Below, one piece after another: positions 27,764 through 36,435 of a stretch of 64,000 nucleotides of DNA (the stretch's first letter is position 1; each line of letters opens with the position of its first letter). The notes under the pieces were generated by a model that made no database searches, had not been told where the DNA came from, and saw only the letters and a list, made by a program, of their open reading frames with translations. Source of the stretch: Prevotella scopos JCM 17725. Lineage in GTDB: Bacteria > Bacteroidota > Bacteroidia > Bacteroidales > Bacteroidaceae. The stretch is taken from NCBI RefSeq assembly GCF_018127785.1, contig NZ_CP072390.1:62001-126000 (forward strand), in the 5' to 3' direction. The translations under genes were made by a program, and so were the position numbers.

Positions 27764-29791
27764 TTATTTTACTACGACTTTCTTGCCATTAATAATGTAG
27801 ATACCACGCGGTAATTGGCCTTTTTCATTTGCGTCTCTTACCTTTGTACCAGTGATAGAATAAACTGTGCCATCGTTTTGTTCAGTGTTAGCTATCTTGT
27901 TTATACCGGTAATAGTATTGGATGAACTCTTACCAATAATATTAACACTACGCAAGTAGAAACCTTGTCCTGTAATGACTAAGCCTTTTTCTTTCAAATC
28001 ACGAACAACATTTGGTTCGAGTTGGAGAGTATAGGTGCTTTCATCATTGCCTTCTTTAAGATTGATAATATGGCCATACAATTCTCTAAATGAGAGTTTA
28101 GGTCTCTTTGATTCACCAGGTATCTTCGTGTTCTGTCGTAGATAAACCTTTGCACCTGGTTTAACATCTCTCACTACAATCTCAATTTCCTGACCATCAC
28201 CAATATTAGCAAATTGCTCTTTAGGAACAATCGTCTCGCCCCAATGCATTTCTTTAAATCCACTCCAAAGTGCCTTTTCTTTTGATGAACGATTTACTGT
28301 GAATAAACGGACATTCTCTCCTTTTATCACGCACCCCTCATTTCTTAGTTTGTTGCGAAGTTCATCTGTTACAACAAAAGTTACTTGTGCATCATTAGGT
28401 GTGACTTCTGGTTTTAATGTAGCGATAGCTTTCCCATATTTGTCAAATAGGTCAAGCTTTACATTCTCTGTTACATTTAGAGCTGCTACATCCATAATCA
28501 ACTGATCGCCTGTCTTCAAGTTGGCAAACTTGTCAGCTGGAATGTTCAGACTTAAAGTTCTGTCATTTCTGTGCGCATAATCTTCTTTGTCTGGTAGCGA
28601 CCCAACCCAAAGGAGTTCGCTAGCACGTTTGTAAACGCGTAACCAATCGATTTCAGTGACATACTCCTTAGGTGTCTTATTGATATCACCACCATATTTA
28701 GGGTTTAATTCTGGATACAAAGTACCTCCAAAACCTTTATATGGATACATTTCTGGCTCAATTACCGTGTCCTTTTTGTATGCCTTACCTCCAACCTGTC
28801 CGGTGATGGCAACATCCCAAACACGGTCTTCTCCAAAGATTGAATAGTTTTCTGCTAAAAGTGCATTATATTTGTATGGATGTCTAGTATCCTTTGACAT
28901 ATAGGCTTTTGTACGGAAAACAGATCTTACCCTTCCATCCAAAAGGAATGTAACTACTAAGTTCTTAGGGTCACTAGGTTCTGGGTCTATCTGTGCACCA
29001 TATACATGGAAGTCCTGTGCAGGATCAAAGTCAATCTCTTTTATACGATCTTCTCTGTAATTATTATTGTAGGTTGTCTTTGGCTTTCCGTCACTTGTTT
29101 TGTCATCATAGTTCAAACCATGGACTGTTTGATGCAAATAAAAGCCTTTTTCTTTCATTGGATCTCTTCGATCTTCATTTACAAAAAACTCCTGTAAGTC
29201 AATCTCAAACGTATTTGCTCCATTACAGTGACGTAACCATAATGCCATCCATGTACCAAACTCATAAGGTATCTTTGCTTTTATCTCTATGCGTGAGTAA
29301 AGTGGGTAGTATGTTCCTTTGTCAATGCCAACTCCCTGAGCCATATTAGCCTCGTTAGCATTACGACTTGAGAGTGCACCAGACCACCAACCATACTTTC
29401 CAAAGTCGTGTTTAGGCTTAAAAGGAGACTGCAGTCTTACACTATAATCGATTCCTGCAGGGTCGTTTTGCCCATCACGACGGCGTCCGGTTAAAAGAGG
29501 TTCACGTGAAGCGGTGATATACGCTACACCATCTTTCACCTTGATCATGTCCGAACGATAATACTGTACGCTACCCTGATTTTTGTTATTACCATAATCG
29601 TCAAACTTATAATGGTACTTTGGGTCACCATAGATACCCCAACGAGTATTATCAATTTTGTTACCATTAAACTCGTCGCCTCCATAGTAATTCCAACCTG
29701 GTATAGCTGGCGCAGTGTTTTCTGTTACCTGTGCAGATAGCGTAGAGAGGCTTAAGTACAATCCGCAAAGCGTTATTCCTGTTTTTTTCAT
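27764..29791 (-). CDS. GH16 family beta-glucanase (laminarinase-like) with C-terminal accessory domains
   Basis: About 675 residues from the ATG at 29791 (MKKTGITLCGLYLSLSTLSAQ, signal peptide); an ATG 21 bp earlier would add seven residues. GH16 cleaves beta-1,3/1,4-glucans with retention; the signature EIDLQEF supplies the nucleophile and acid/base glutamates (about 196 and 201). The catalytic domain covers about 30-385. Two related beta-sandwich modules follow (about 390-510 and 520-640), each containing an LW.G start and a K..G..I.G signature. The last 20 residues (RGIYIINGKKVVVK) match the tail of the GH66 protein at 5828-9157, probably a type IX export signal. The exact substrate is unknown. 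Confidence 0.85.
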   Translation of the reverse strand: MKKTGITLCGLYLSLSTLSAQVTENTAPAIPGWNYYGGDEFNGNKIDNTRWGIYGDPKYHYKFDDYGNNKNQGSVQYYRSDMIKVKDGVAYITASREPLLTGRRRDGQNDPAGIDYSVRLQSPFKPKHDFGKYGWWSGALSSRNANEANMAQGVGIDKGTYYPLYSRIEIKAKIPYEFGTWMALWLRHCNGANTFEIDLQEFFVNEDRRDPMKEKGFYLHQTVHGLNYDDKTSDGKPKTTYNNNYREDRIKEIDFDPAQDFHVYGAQIDPEPSDPKNLVVTFLLDGRVRSVFRTKAYMSKDTRHPYKYNALLAENYSIFGEDRVWDVAITGQVGGKAYKKDTVIEPEMYPYKGFGGTLYPELNPKYGGDINKTPKEYVTEIDWLRVYKRASELLWVGSLPDKEDYAHRNDRTLSLNIPADKFANLKTGDQLIMDVAALNVTENVKLDLFDKYGKAIATLKPEVTPNDAQVTFVVTDELRNKLRNEGCVIKGENVRLFTVNRSSKEKALWSGFKEMHWGETIVPKEQFANIGDGQEIEIVVRDVKPGAKVYLRQNTKIPGESKRPKLSFRELYGHIINLKEGNDESTYTLQLEPNVVRDLKEKGLVITGQGFYLRSVNIIGKSSSNTITGINKIANTEQNDGTVYSITGTKVRDANEKGQLPRGIYIINGKKVVVK

Positions 29792-29936
29792 GTTGTTGCT
29801 GTATATGAGCAAGTTTTATGTTACTCATGATTATTTAATTAGAAAAATATATTCGTGTCAGATGGAAAGCTAAAACAATAATGTTAAGCTATCCTGTTAT
29901 GAATTATCAATCCAACAACGAAATAGAACTCGGCTA

Positions 29937-29944
29937 CAAAATTA
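29937..29944 (-). promoter_or_regulatory. -7 box of the GH16 gene
   Basis: TAATTTTG on the minus strand, about 146 bp upstream of the start. Farther up (29965-29981) lies a palindrome, ACGGCTTTTAAAGCCGT, that could be an operator or the end of the LOG-family transcript's region. Confidence 0.4.
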
Positions 29945-30118
29945 CAGCTTTCCATTGACACTGAACGGCTTTTAAAGCCGTGTGGAGTGTCAAATAACGC
30001 TAAGGTATTGTAAACGTATTCATTTAATGTTGAAGAATATGAAAAGAATACGTCTATTGTTTATTATTGTTTTCTTTTATGTTTTAAGGTATCTGTAAGG
30101 TAAATTTTTGAAAAATTC

Positions 30119-30646
30119 TTATGAATTAATGTCCTTTATGTCCTTTACCTCTATAAAATCTTGGAATTTACCACGAATCATTCCTTTTTGTTGGTGGTCA
30201 TTTAATAGGGCAATCATACTATCCCAGAAGCCTTTTACATTGAGAAGTGTGACCTTCTTTCGATGATAACCTATAGTAGCTGCCGCTGCAACTGTAAAGA
30301 CTTCATCAATTGTACCTATACCACCTGGCAAGGCATAGAACTCGTCAGAGCGTTCCATCATGATGGTTTTACGATCAGAGAGATCCTCACATGGGATTTC
30401 TATATCTACATAGTCGCTCATCCGACGCCCTTCTTCCATGATACGAGGGATAACACCAATGGTGCGTCCGCCTGCTTCATGTACTGCCTTACCAATACAT
30501 TCCATCAAGCCACTATTACCTCCGCCATAGACAAGGGTGTGACCATTTTCTCCAATCCATTGACCCAACTCTTCCGCAGCACGGAAGTAGTCGGGGTCAA
30601 TGTTATTGTTTGCTGAACAAAATACTGCAATATTCATTCTGTTCAA
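30119..30646 (-). CDS. LOG family protein (TIGR00730-type Rossmann fold)
   Basis: A 175-residue cytoplasmic protein with the motif PGGIGTIDEVF and the nucleotide-binding start FCSANNNIDPDYF and VYGGGNSGLMECIG. The family acts as nucleoside 5'-monophosphate phosphoribohydrolase (cytokinin-activating LOG in plants, PpnN-like in bacteria), splitting the base from a nucleotide. The role here is probably nucleotide recycling. It starts 3 bp after the flavodiiron gene's stop, so the two form an operon. Confidence 0.9.
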   Translation of the reverse strand: MNRMNIAVFCSANNNIDPDYFRAAEELGQWIGENGHTLVYGGGNSGLMECIGKAVHEAGGRTIGVIPRIMEEGRRMSDYVDIEIPCEDLSDRKTIMMERSDEFYALPGGIGTIDEVFTVAAAATIGYHRKKVTLLNVKGFWDSMIALLNDHQQKGMIRGKFQDFIEVKDIKDINS

Positions 30647-30649
30647 TCA

Positions 30650-31840
30650 TTATTCTCCTAAGAGTTTAGCAGCCATTTCACGTCCTAAACGGTAGCACTC
30701 TTCCTTAATCTCGGGGGTGAGTGCCTGCTTCATCTCTACTGGCTCACCCACCTTTTCAAAGTGTAAGTGGTTCTCATTCCACTCGCCGATGGCTGCAACA
30801 GCCTTTGAAGCCCATGAGTAAGAACCAAACCAGCCGATAAGGTGGTTCTTGATGTCGCGGTTGGCAACCTCCTGCAAGAGTACATCCATCTCATGATAGA
30901 GACCTGCGTTATAGGTAGGAGCACCAACGATTAAGCCACGGAAGCGGAAGATGTCCTGAAGAATGTAGCTGTGATGTGTTTTAGAGACGTTGTATAAACG
31001 AATATTCTTAACGCCAGCAAGTGATGCAGAACGAGCAATCTGTTCCGCCATACGTTCTGTGTTGCCATACATTGTACCATAGCAAATAACCAAACCTGGG
31101 TCTGTCTCGTACTTTGACATACGGTCATAAAGTCCAACAACCTTGTCAATATACTTATGCCATACTGGTCCATGAGTTGAGCAGATGTAATCGAAGTGTA
31201 CACCAGCAAGCTTTTTCAATGCGTTCTGAACAGGTATGCCATACTTTCCAACGATGTTAGAATAGTAGCGAACCATCTCCAACCAGCACCAGTCTGTGTC
31301 AATATCCTGATCGATGAGACCACCATTTAATGCACCAAAACAGCCGAAAGCATCGCCTGTAAACAAATGATTCACCTCGCCTTTGCAAAGTGTCATCATC
31401 GTTTCTGGCCAGTGAACCATTGGGGTCATAAAGAATTGTAAGGTGTGCTTACCCAGACTCAATTCTTCGCCATTCTTTACCTCTATCGTATTTTCCTTTA
31501 CGCCATAGAAACCAGACAACATGTCAAAGGTCTTCTTGTTTCCAAGAACTTGGATGTTAGGATAATATTTCCGGAATAAAGCAAGCGAACCAGAATGGTC
31601 AGGCTCCATGTGGTTGATGACTAAGTAATCAATCTGTCGGTCACCCAATACCTCATGCAGATTCTCTATAAACTGTGTGAAGAAATCTACTTCAACTGTA
31701 TCAATAAGGCAAACTTTCTCATCGACTATAAGATAAGAATTGTAGCTTACGCCATGTGGCAATGGCCATAATCCCTCAAAGAGGTTCTTATTACGGTCGT
31801 TAACTCCAACGTAATAAACTTTATCAGCAATTTCTATCAT
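30650..31840 (-). CDS. Flavodiiron protein (FprA family, A-type flavoprotein)
   Basis: A 396-residue cytoplasmic enzyme reducing O2 (or NO) to water, protecting an anaerobe. N-terminal beta-lactamase-fold domain with the diiron ligands (NHMEPDHSGSL, HWPETMM, FTGDAFGCFG, STHGPVWH) and C-terminal flavodoxin domain from about 255 (VICYGTMYGNTERMAEQIA). It is followed by the LOG gene after 3 bp and preceded by the PfkB kinase gene 76 bp upstream on the same strand. Confidence 0.93.
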   Translation of the reverse strand: MIEIADKVYYVGVNDRNKNLFEGLWPLPHGVSYNSYLIVDEKVCLIDTVEVDFFTQFIENLHEVLGDRQIDYLVINHMEPDHSGSLALFRKYYPNIQVLGNKKTFDMLSGFYGVKENTIEVKNGEELSLGKHTLQFFMTPMVHWPETMMTLCKGEVNHLFTGDAFGCFGALNGGLIDQDIDTDWCWLEMVRYYSNIVGKYGIPVQNALKKLAGVHFDYICSTHGPVWHKYIDKVVGLYDRMSKYETDPGLVICYGTMYGNTERMAEQIARSASLAGVKNIRLYNVSKTHHSYILQDIFRFRGLIVGAPTYNAGLYHEMDVLLQEVANRDIKNHLIGWFGSYSWASKAVAAIGEWNENHLHFEKVGEPVEMKQALTPEIKEECYRLGREMAAKLLGE

Positions 31841-31916
31841 TTTATTTTTATTTTTAGTGTTCCTTTCTGCGCATTTATCAAGCCAATTATGTTTGTTTGG
31901 CTATAGGGCTTTCTGT

Positions 31917-32855
31917 TTATACAGCCCCCTCTTTCATCTTCTCCCCAAACTCTTTGCTTACATAGTTAAAAATGTCCTTACAGCAATCTGCTGAGAACGC
32001 CAGGGCATAGTTGATGAGTTTATCCCATTGTTCCTCTGAAAGTCCTTTCTCGAGGTCGGCACGGGTGATTCCACATTTCAAAATACCGAAGATGAATCCT
32101 GCGTTAAAGTTGTCGCCAGCACCGATAGTACTAACAATATCTGTGTTAGGAACTGGATACGACTTCTTTAATTCCTTTCCACAACGCACTTCTACAGGCT
32201 GACTGCCTTGCGTATAAATGAACTGTTTGCAATAGAATGATATCTCAGCATTGTAAACCTTGTCTGCATCTTCTTTCTTGTAGAGTATCGCAAAGTCCTC
32301 ATGGCTTCCACGAACAATATCAGCATAGTCGAGATTCTCAATCAGATTTGGCGTAATCTTGATGACCTCATCCTTATGTGCTGGCCGGAAATTGACATCA
32401 TAGTAGATGATTGCGCCACGTGTTCGAGCATAGTCTAATAGTCCTAATACCTGCGGACGAATCACAGGATTTACCGCATAAAAGGAACTAACAAGTATGA
32501 TGTCATCGGGCTGTATGTCTGGATAAGTGAATTCTAAATGGTCGTGTGGATGATCTTTGTAGAAGATATATTCGGCATCATTCTTCTCATTGAGAAAAGC
32601 CAGTGATACAGGTGATTTAGAATCAGGGAAGGTAGCTATGTTGTCAGCATTAACACCATTGTTTTTCAGGAAGTTAATAATATATTTCCCGATATGATCT
32701 TTGCCAGCTTCTGAGATAAACGATGTGTTAACACCGCAACGTCCTAACGATGTGATAGCGTTAAAGGTAGAGCCTCCTGGTACTGCCTCAACGGGCTTGT
32801 TATTCTTAAAGATGATGTCTAAAACGGATTCACCTATACCTATTACTTTTCGCAT
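31917..32855 (-). CDS. PfkB family sugar kinase (fructokinase-like)
   Basis: A 312-residue cytoplasmic kinase. PfkB signatures: VPGGSTFNAITSLGRCG near the start and STIGAGDNFNAGFIFG (catalytic Asp) near 245. It phosphorylates a sugar, likely fructose, with ATP. A fructan locus lies at 53.7-64 kb, so fructose phosphorylation would be needed, but the gene is not linked to that locus and the substrate is not proven. Confidence 0.88.
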   Translation of the reverse strand: MRKVIGIGESVLDIIFKNNKPVEAVPGGSTFNAITSLGRCGVNTSFISEAGKDHIGKYIINFLKNNGVNADNIATFPDSKSPVSLAFLNEKNDAEYIFYKDHPHDHLEFTYPDIQPDDIILVSSFYAVNPVIRPQVLGLLDYARTRGAIIYYDVNFRPAHKDEVIKITPNLIENLDYADIVRGSHEDFAILYKKEDADKVYNAEISFYCKQFIYTQGSQPVEVRCGKELKKSYPVPNTDIVSTIGAGDNFNAGFIFGILKCGITRADLEKGLSEEQWDKLINYALAFSADCCKDIFNYVSKEFGEKMKEGAV

Positions 32856-32892
32856 TTTATTGTGAATTATGTTGTGCCACTTTTAGGTTGTG

Positions 32893-32923
32893 CAAATATA
32901 CAGAAATTTGAACGGATTACAAA
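32893..32923 (-). promoter_or_regulatory. Promoter of the PfkB kinase gene
   Basis: TTTG (32923-32920), 19-bp spacer, TATATTTG (32900-32893) on the minus strand; full consensus with a leader of about 30 nt. Confidence 0.7.
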
Positions 32924-32961
32924 ATGAATTAAGTTCTTTTTTCTTTGTGCTTTAAACTCTA

Positions 32962-32990
32962 TTGCTTTTCATTCTTTTTTCTTAATTTTG
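32962..32990 (+). promoter_or_regulatory. Promoter of the M16 peptidase gene, abutting its ATG
   Basis: TTG (32962-32964), 18-bp spacer, TAATTTTG (32983-32990). The ATG follows only 6 bp later at 32997, where transcription would be expected to begin, so the mRNA is probably leaderless. Confidence 0.55.
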
Positions 32991-32996
32991 CATCCT

Positions 32997-34238
32997 ATGA
33001 CAAGTTATCAGACTGCAGTTTTAGAAAATGGACTGCGTATCATTGCCCTTCCTGCCGCCTCTCCAGTGGTTTATTGTGGCTATCAACTCAATGTTGGAAC
33101 AGCCAATGAGCTACCTGATGAAGAGGGTATAGCTCATTTCTGCGAGCATGTTACCTTCAAAGGTACTATGCGTCGTACGGCAATAGATGTAATTCAATGT
33201 CTTGAACAAGTGGGCGGCGATCTCAACGCTTTTACAACTAAGACTGATACGGTTTATTATTCTGCGATTTTGAAGGATCATCTTCCTCGTGCGATAGACC
33301 TTTTGACAGATATTGTTTTCCATAGTGTCTATCCTCAAAAGGAGATTAACAAGGAGGTGGAAGTAATCTGTGATGAGATAGAATCTTATAACGATAGTCC
33401 TTCAGAACTTATTTATGATGAGTTCGAGAATCTCATCTTCCGTGGACATCCGTTAGGACATAGTATCCTTGGCTCGGCAGAACGTGTCAGAAAGTTCACT
33501 ACCGAAGATGCACTTCGCTTCACAAAAAAGTTCTATCAACCGATGAATTCGGTATTTTTTGCTTATGGAGACATCGATTTTGATGATTTAATCAGTCTTT
33601 TAGAGCAGGAAAATGGTTCGAAAGTAAAGTCAAAAGGAGAAACAGAAAAGCCTATCGAAATGGCACTTCCATCATTGAGCGAGTATCAGGCACAGACAAT
33701 CAGGGTTGATAAGCAGACCCATCAGGCACATGTAATGATTGGTAATCGTGCTTATAACATCCACGATAAACGTCGTATGGCATTATATTTGCTTAACAAT
33801 ATCTTGGGTGGTCCAGGTATGAGTGCTCGACTGAACCTTGCGTTGCGTGAGCGTCGTGGGCTTGTCTATACGGTCGATAGTTCTATGGTGACCTATTCTT
33901 CAACGGGTGTTTGGGCTATCTATTTTGGCTGTGATACTGATGACTTGTACGAATGTTTGCGTCTTGTTCGTGCTGAGCTCGACCATTTCATGACCGTTCC
34001 ATTGACTGATGATGAGCTGACAATAGCCAAACAGCAGATAAAAGGACAGATAGGCATCGCTTGCGACAATCGTGAAAACCTTGCATTAGACTTTGGTAAA
34101 GGTTTTCTACACTATGGTTGGAAGAAGGATATCTCCGCACTTTATCGCAACATTGACACCATAACAGCTGAAGAGTTACAGGCTGTCGCCTGCGAACTTT
34201 TCCCAGAAGAACGACTATCCAAGTTGATTTACGTGTAG
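32997..34238 (+). CDS. M16 family zinc peptidase (insulinase-like)
   Basis: A 413-residue protein from the ATG at 32997; no signal peptide is visible. The inverted zinc motif HFCEH is at about residues 44-48 and the third ligand is in EVEVICDEI about 75 residues on. The C-terminal M16 half follows (PGMSARLNLALRERRGLVYTV contains the conserved Arg-Tyr region). This is the single-chain-sized, PqqL/YmxG-like form. Substrate unknown; it may process peptides in the cytoplasm. Confidence 0.9.
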   Translation: MTSYQTAVLENGLRIIALPAASPVVYCGYQLNVGTANELPDEEGIAHFCEHVTFKGTMRRTAIDVIQCLEQVGGDLNAFTTKTDTVYYSAILKDHLPRAIDLLTDIVFHSVYPQKEINKEVEVICDEIESYNDSPSELIYDEFENLIFRGHPLGHSILGSAERVRKFTTEDALRFTKKFYQPMNSVFFAYGDIDFDDLISLLEQENGSKVKSKGETEKPIEMALPSLSEYQAQTIRVDKQTHQAHVMIGNRAYNIHDKRRMALYLLNNILGGPGMSARLNLALRERRGLVYTVDSSMVTYSSTGVWAIYFGCDTDDLYECLRLVRAELDHFMTVPLTDDELTIAKQQIKGQIGIACDNRENLALDFGKGFLHYGWKKDISALYRNIDTITAEELQAVACELFPEERLSKLIYV

Positions 34239-34325
34239 AAAATAATCATTCCTGAGCACAGCATTAATTTCGTAACAATAAGTTTTAGTATATAAACGGA
34301 TAACAAAAATAAGGATAATAAAGCA

Positions 34326-35597
34326 ATGAAAGCAAATATCGAAGGGACAGACAAAAAGAGAGTTGTCATCGTTGGTGGTGGATTGGGAGGATTGAATCTT
34401 GCCTTCAAATTGGTTGATGATGAATTTCAGGTTGTATTAGTTGACAAAAATAATTATCATCAGTTCCCTCCATTGATTTATCAGGTAGCATCGGGTGGTC
34501 TTGAACCGAGTAGCATCTCCTTTCCTTTTCGTCGTCTTTTCCAAGGACATAAGGACTTCTTCTTCCGTATGGCAGATGTGCAAGCTGTGAATACTGAGGA
34601 GAAATTCATTGATACTACGGTGGGAAAGATTGAGTATGACTATCTTGTGATAGCAGCTGGTGCTACGACTAATTTCTTCGGAAATAAGGATATTGAGGCT
34701 ACCACACTCCCGATGAAATCGGTTGGTGAGGCAATGCGACTCCGTAATACCATTCTTCGTAACCTTGAACTTGCTGAGACGGAAGATGTTCCTGAACGCA
34801 AACAGGCGCTGATGAATATCGTTGTTGTTGGCGGTGGAGCCTCAGGTGTTGAGATTGCAGGTGCAGTGGCAGAGATGAAGAAAAACATCATTGCTCGTGA
34901 TTACCCTGATCTTGACTCATCACAGATGCACATCTATCTTGTCAACGCAGGCGATCGTCTTCTTGCAAATATGGACCCTGTTTCGTCAAAGCGTGCAGAG
35001 AAAGATTTGAAAGACTTACATGTGCATATTCGTCAGCCACAGTTTGCGACAGAATACAAGGATGGAATACTGAAAACAAGTGCTGGTTTGGAGATTCCTA
35101 CGCAGACTGTTATCTGGGTGAGTGGTATCTGTGCGAATAAGCTTGGTGGCTTCCCTGTAGAAAGCATCGGGCATTCAGGGCGCCTTTTGACGGATCGCTT
35201 CTGTCGTGTGAAGGGGGTAGAGGATGTCTATGCAATTGGTGATATCTCTTTAGTAGAGGGGGATGAGGAATATCCGCTTGGTCATCCACAATTAGCGCAG
35301 GTAGCTATGCAGCAGGCAAAGACGATTGCCAAGAACCTCAAAGCACTTGCTAAAGGTAAGGAACCTAAGCCTTTCAGATATAAGAATCTCGGTGTAATGG
35401 CAACAATCGGACGAAACCATGCTGTTGCTGAAATCTCTGGAAAGAAGTTTGGTGGCTTCCCTGCTTGGGCATTATGGCTCGTTGTTCACCTTCGTTCAAT
35501 TCTTGGCGTAAAGAACAAAACGTTCATTTTGCTTAACTGGGTATGGAACTACATTAATTACAAGCAGAGTCTTCGTTTGATATTGAAAGCAAAATAA
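34326..35597 (+). CDS. ndh: Type II NADH dehydrogenase (NAD(P)/FAD-dependent oxidoreductase)
   Basis: A 423-residue membrane-associated enzyme that passes electrons from NADH to quinone without pumping protons. N-terminal FAD-binding Rossmann motif VVIVGGGLGGLNLA, a second dinucleotide motif NIVVVGGGASGVEIAGAVAE for NADH (about 160-180), and the C-terminal FAD contact YAIGDISL. The last 50 residues (WALWLVVHLRSIL, TFILLNWVWNYINY) are the amphipathic membrane-binding segment. The gene starts 87 bp after the M16 gene and ends at a strong terminator, so the two may be co-transcribed. Confidence 0.9.
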   Translation: MKANIEGTDKKRVVIVGGGLGGLNLAFKLVDDEFQVVLVDKNNYHQFPPLIYQVASGGLEPSSISFPFRRLFQGHKDFFFRMADVQAVNTEEKFIDTTVGKIEYDYLVIAAGATTNFFGNKDIEATTLPMKSVGEAMRLRNTILRNLELAETEDVPERKQALMNIVVVGGGASGVEIAGAVAEMKKNIIARDYPDLDSSQMHIYLVNAGDRLLANMDPVSSKRAEKDLKDLHVHIRQPQFATEYKDGILKTSAGLEIPTQTVIWVSGICANKLGGFPVESIGHSGRLLTDRFCRVKGVEDVYAIGDISLVEGDEEYPLGHPQLAQVAMQQAKTIAKNLKALAKGKEPKPFRYKNLGVMATIGRNHAVAEISGKKFGGFPAWALWLVVHLRSILGVKNKTFILLNWVWNYINYKQSLRLILKAK

Positions 35598-35634
35598 ATA
35601 AGTCGTCGTATTATCGACAACTTTCTTTCATATT

Positions 35635-35672
35635 CTCCTAATTGGTAAGTGATTACCAGTTAGGAGTTTTTT
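35635..35672 (+). terminator. Intrinsic terminator of ndh
   Basis: CTCCTAATTGGTAA (35635-35648) pairs with TTACCAGTTAGGAG (35653-35666) around GTGA, followed by six T: a textbook terminator. Confidence 0.92.
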
Positions 35673-36044
35673 ATTCTCCATTATTTTGAAGGGATAGACC
35701 CTAGTATGGTTCAGTTTCACCATTAATGCGGAAAAGGCAAAGAGAAAGAGTCAGTTGAACAGCGGAGATACCATCGTGTTTCTCCACAGAAAACCTACAG
35801 GGTAGATGACCAAAAGCAAATTTTGAGAAAAGTGAGAGAACATTGCTTCTTGTCTTATTTTTAACACTCAGAAGATTAGGTGTTTAGCTTAAATTATCTA
35901 CTTATGTGTTCATAATAGTTGCTCTTTATTTTATTGATAATCAATGAAATATAGTACAGCGAAGTTGCTAATAATTATTGAGATTGGTAATATCCTTTGA
36001 TTCTGTGAGACATTTCTGAGGATATTGGGCATTATACAAAAGTA

Positions 36045-36326
36045 GGCTCTATAACGAATCGTGTGGGCTTGTGTGTTGATATTCTTCAAGTTTGGTGCGG
36101 GTGCTTAGCACATGTGGTGCGGGTGCTTAACACTAATGGTGCGGATGGTATGCACCACACGTGCGGAAGGTTCACACCATTGCTGTATATGGAAGGGTAG
36201 GGATTTAATGAGAGTTAAACGTATTAAAACTAATGACAATCAAGAGTTGTGTTTTGTTGGAGGCTAGACTTTTGGATAATATTTTAGGCTCTATGAAGAA
36301 TTACCCACATGATTCATTCTAGAGCC
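36045..36326 (+). mobile_element. Non-coding mobile element (MITE-like), copy C, 282 bp
   Basis: Same orientation as copy B. The start GGCTCTATAACGAATCGTGT is mirrored at the 3' end (mutated: GATTCATTCTAGAGCC). The terminal hairpin region is 36287-36326. Exact 8-bp target duplication CAAAAGTA at 36037-36044 and 36327-36334. It has one palindrome unit fewer than copy B, which accounts for the size difference. It lies upstream of the thioredoxin-fold lipoprotein gene's promoter. Confidence 0.9.
36108..36164. repeat. Array of three 13-bp palindromes, period 22 bp (copy C)
   Basis: Units 36108-36120, 36130-36142 and 36152-36164 with spacers GGGTGCTTA and GGATGGTAT. The same order of unit types as the last three of copy B. 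Confidence 0.9.
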
Positions 36327-36366
36327 CAAAAGTACTATGAATTTGATAATATTTGACGACATTTGC

Positions 36367-36397
36367 TTTGCGGTTTTATCAATTTACGTTACCTTTG
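36367..36397 (+). promoter_or_regulatory. Promoter of the thioredoxin-fold lipoprotein gene
   Basis: TTTG (36367-36370), 19-bp spacer, TACCTTTG (36390-36397): full consensus, with a leader of about 32 nt. Confidence 0.75.
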
Positions 36398-36435
36398 CAC
36401 GAAACATAAATCAAAAACGTAATATCTATTAAATA

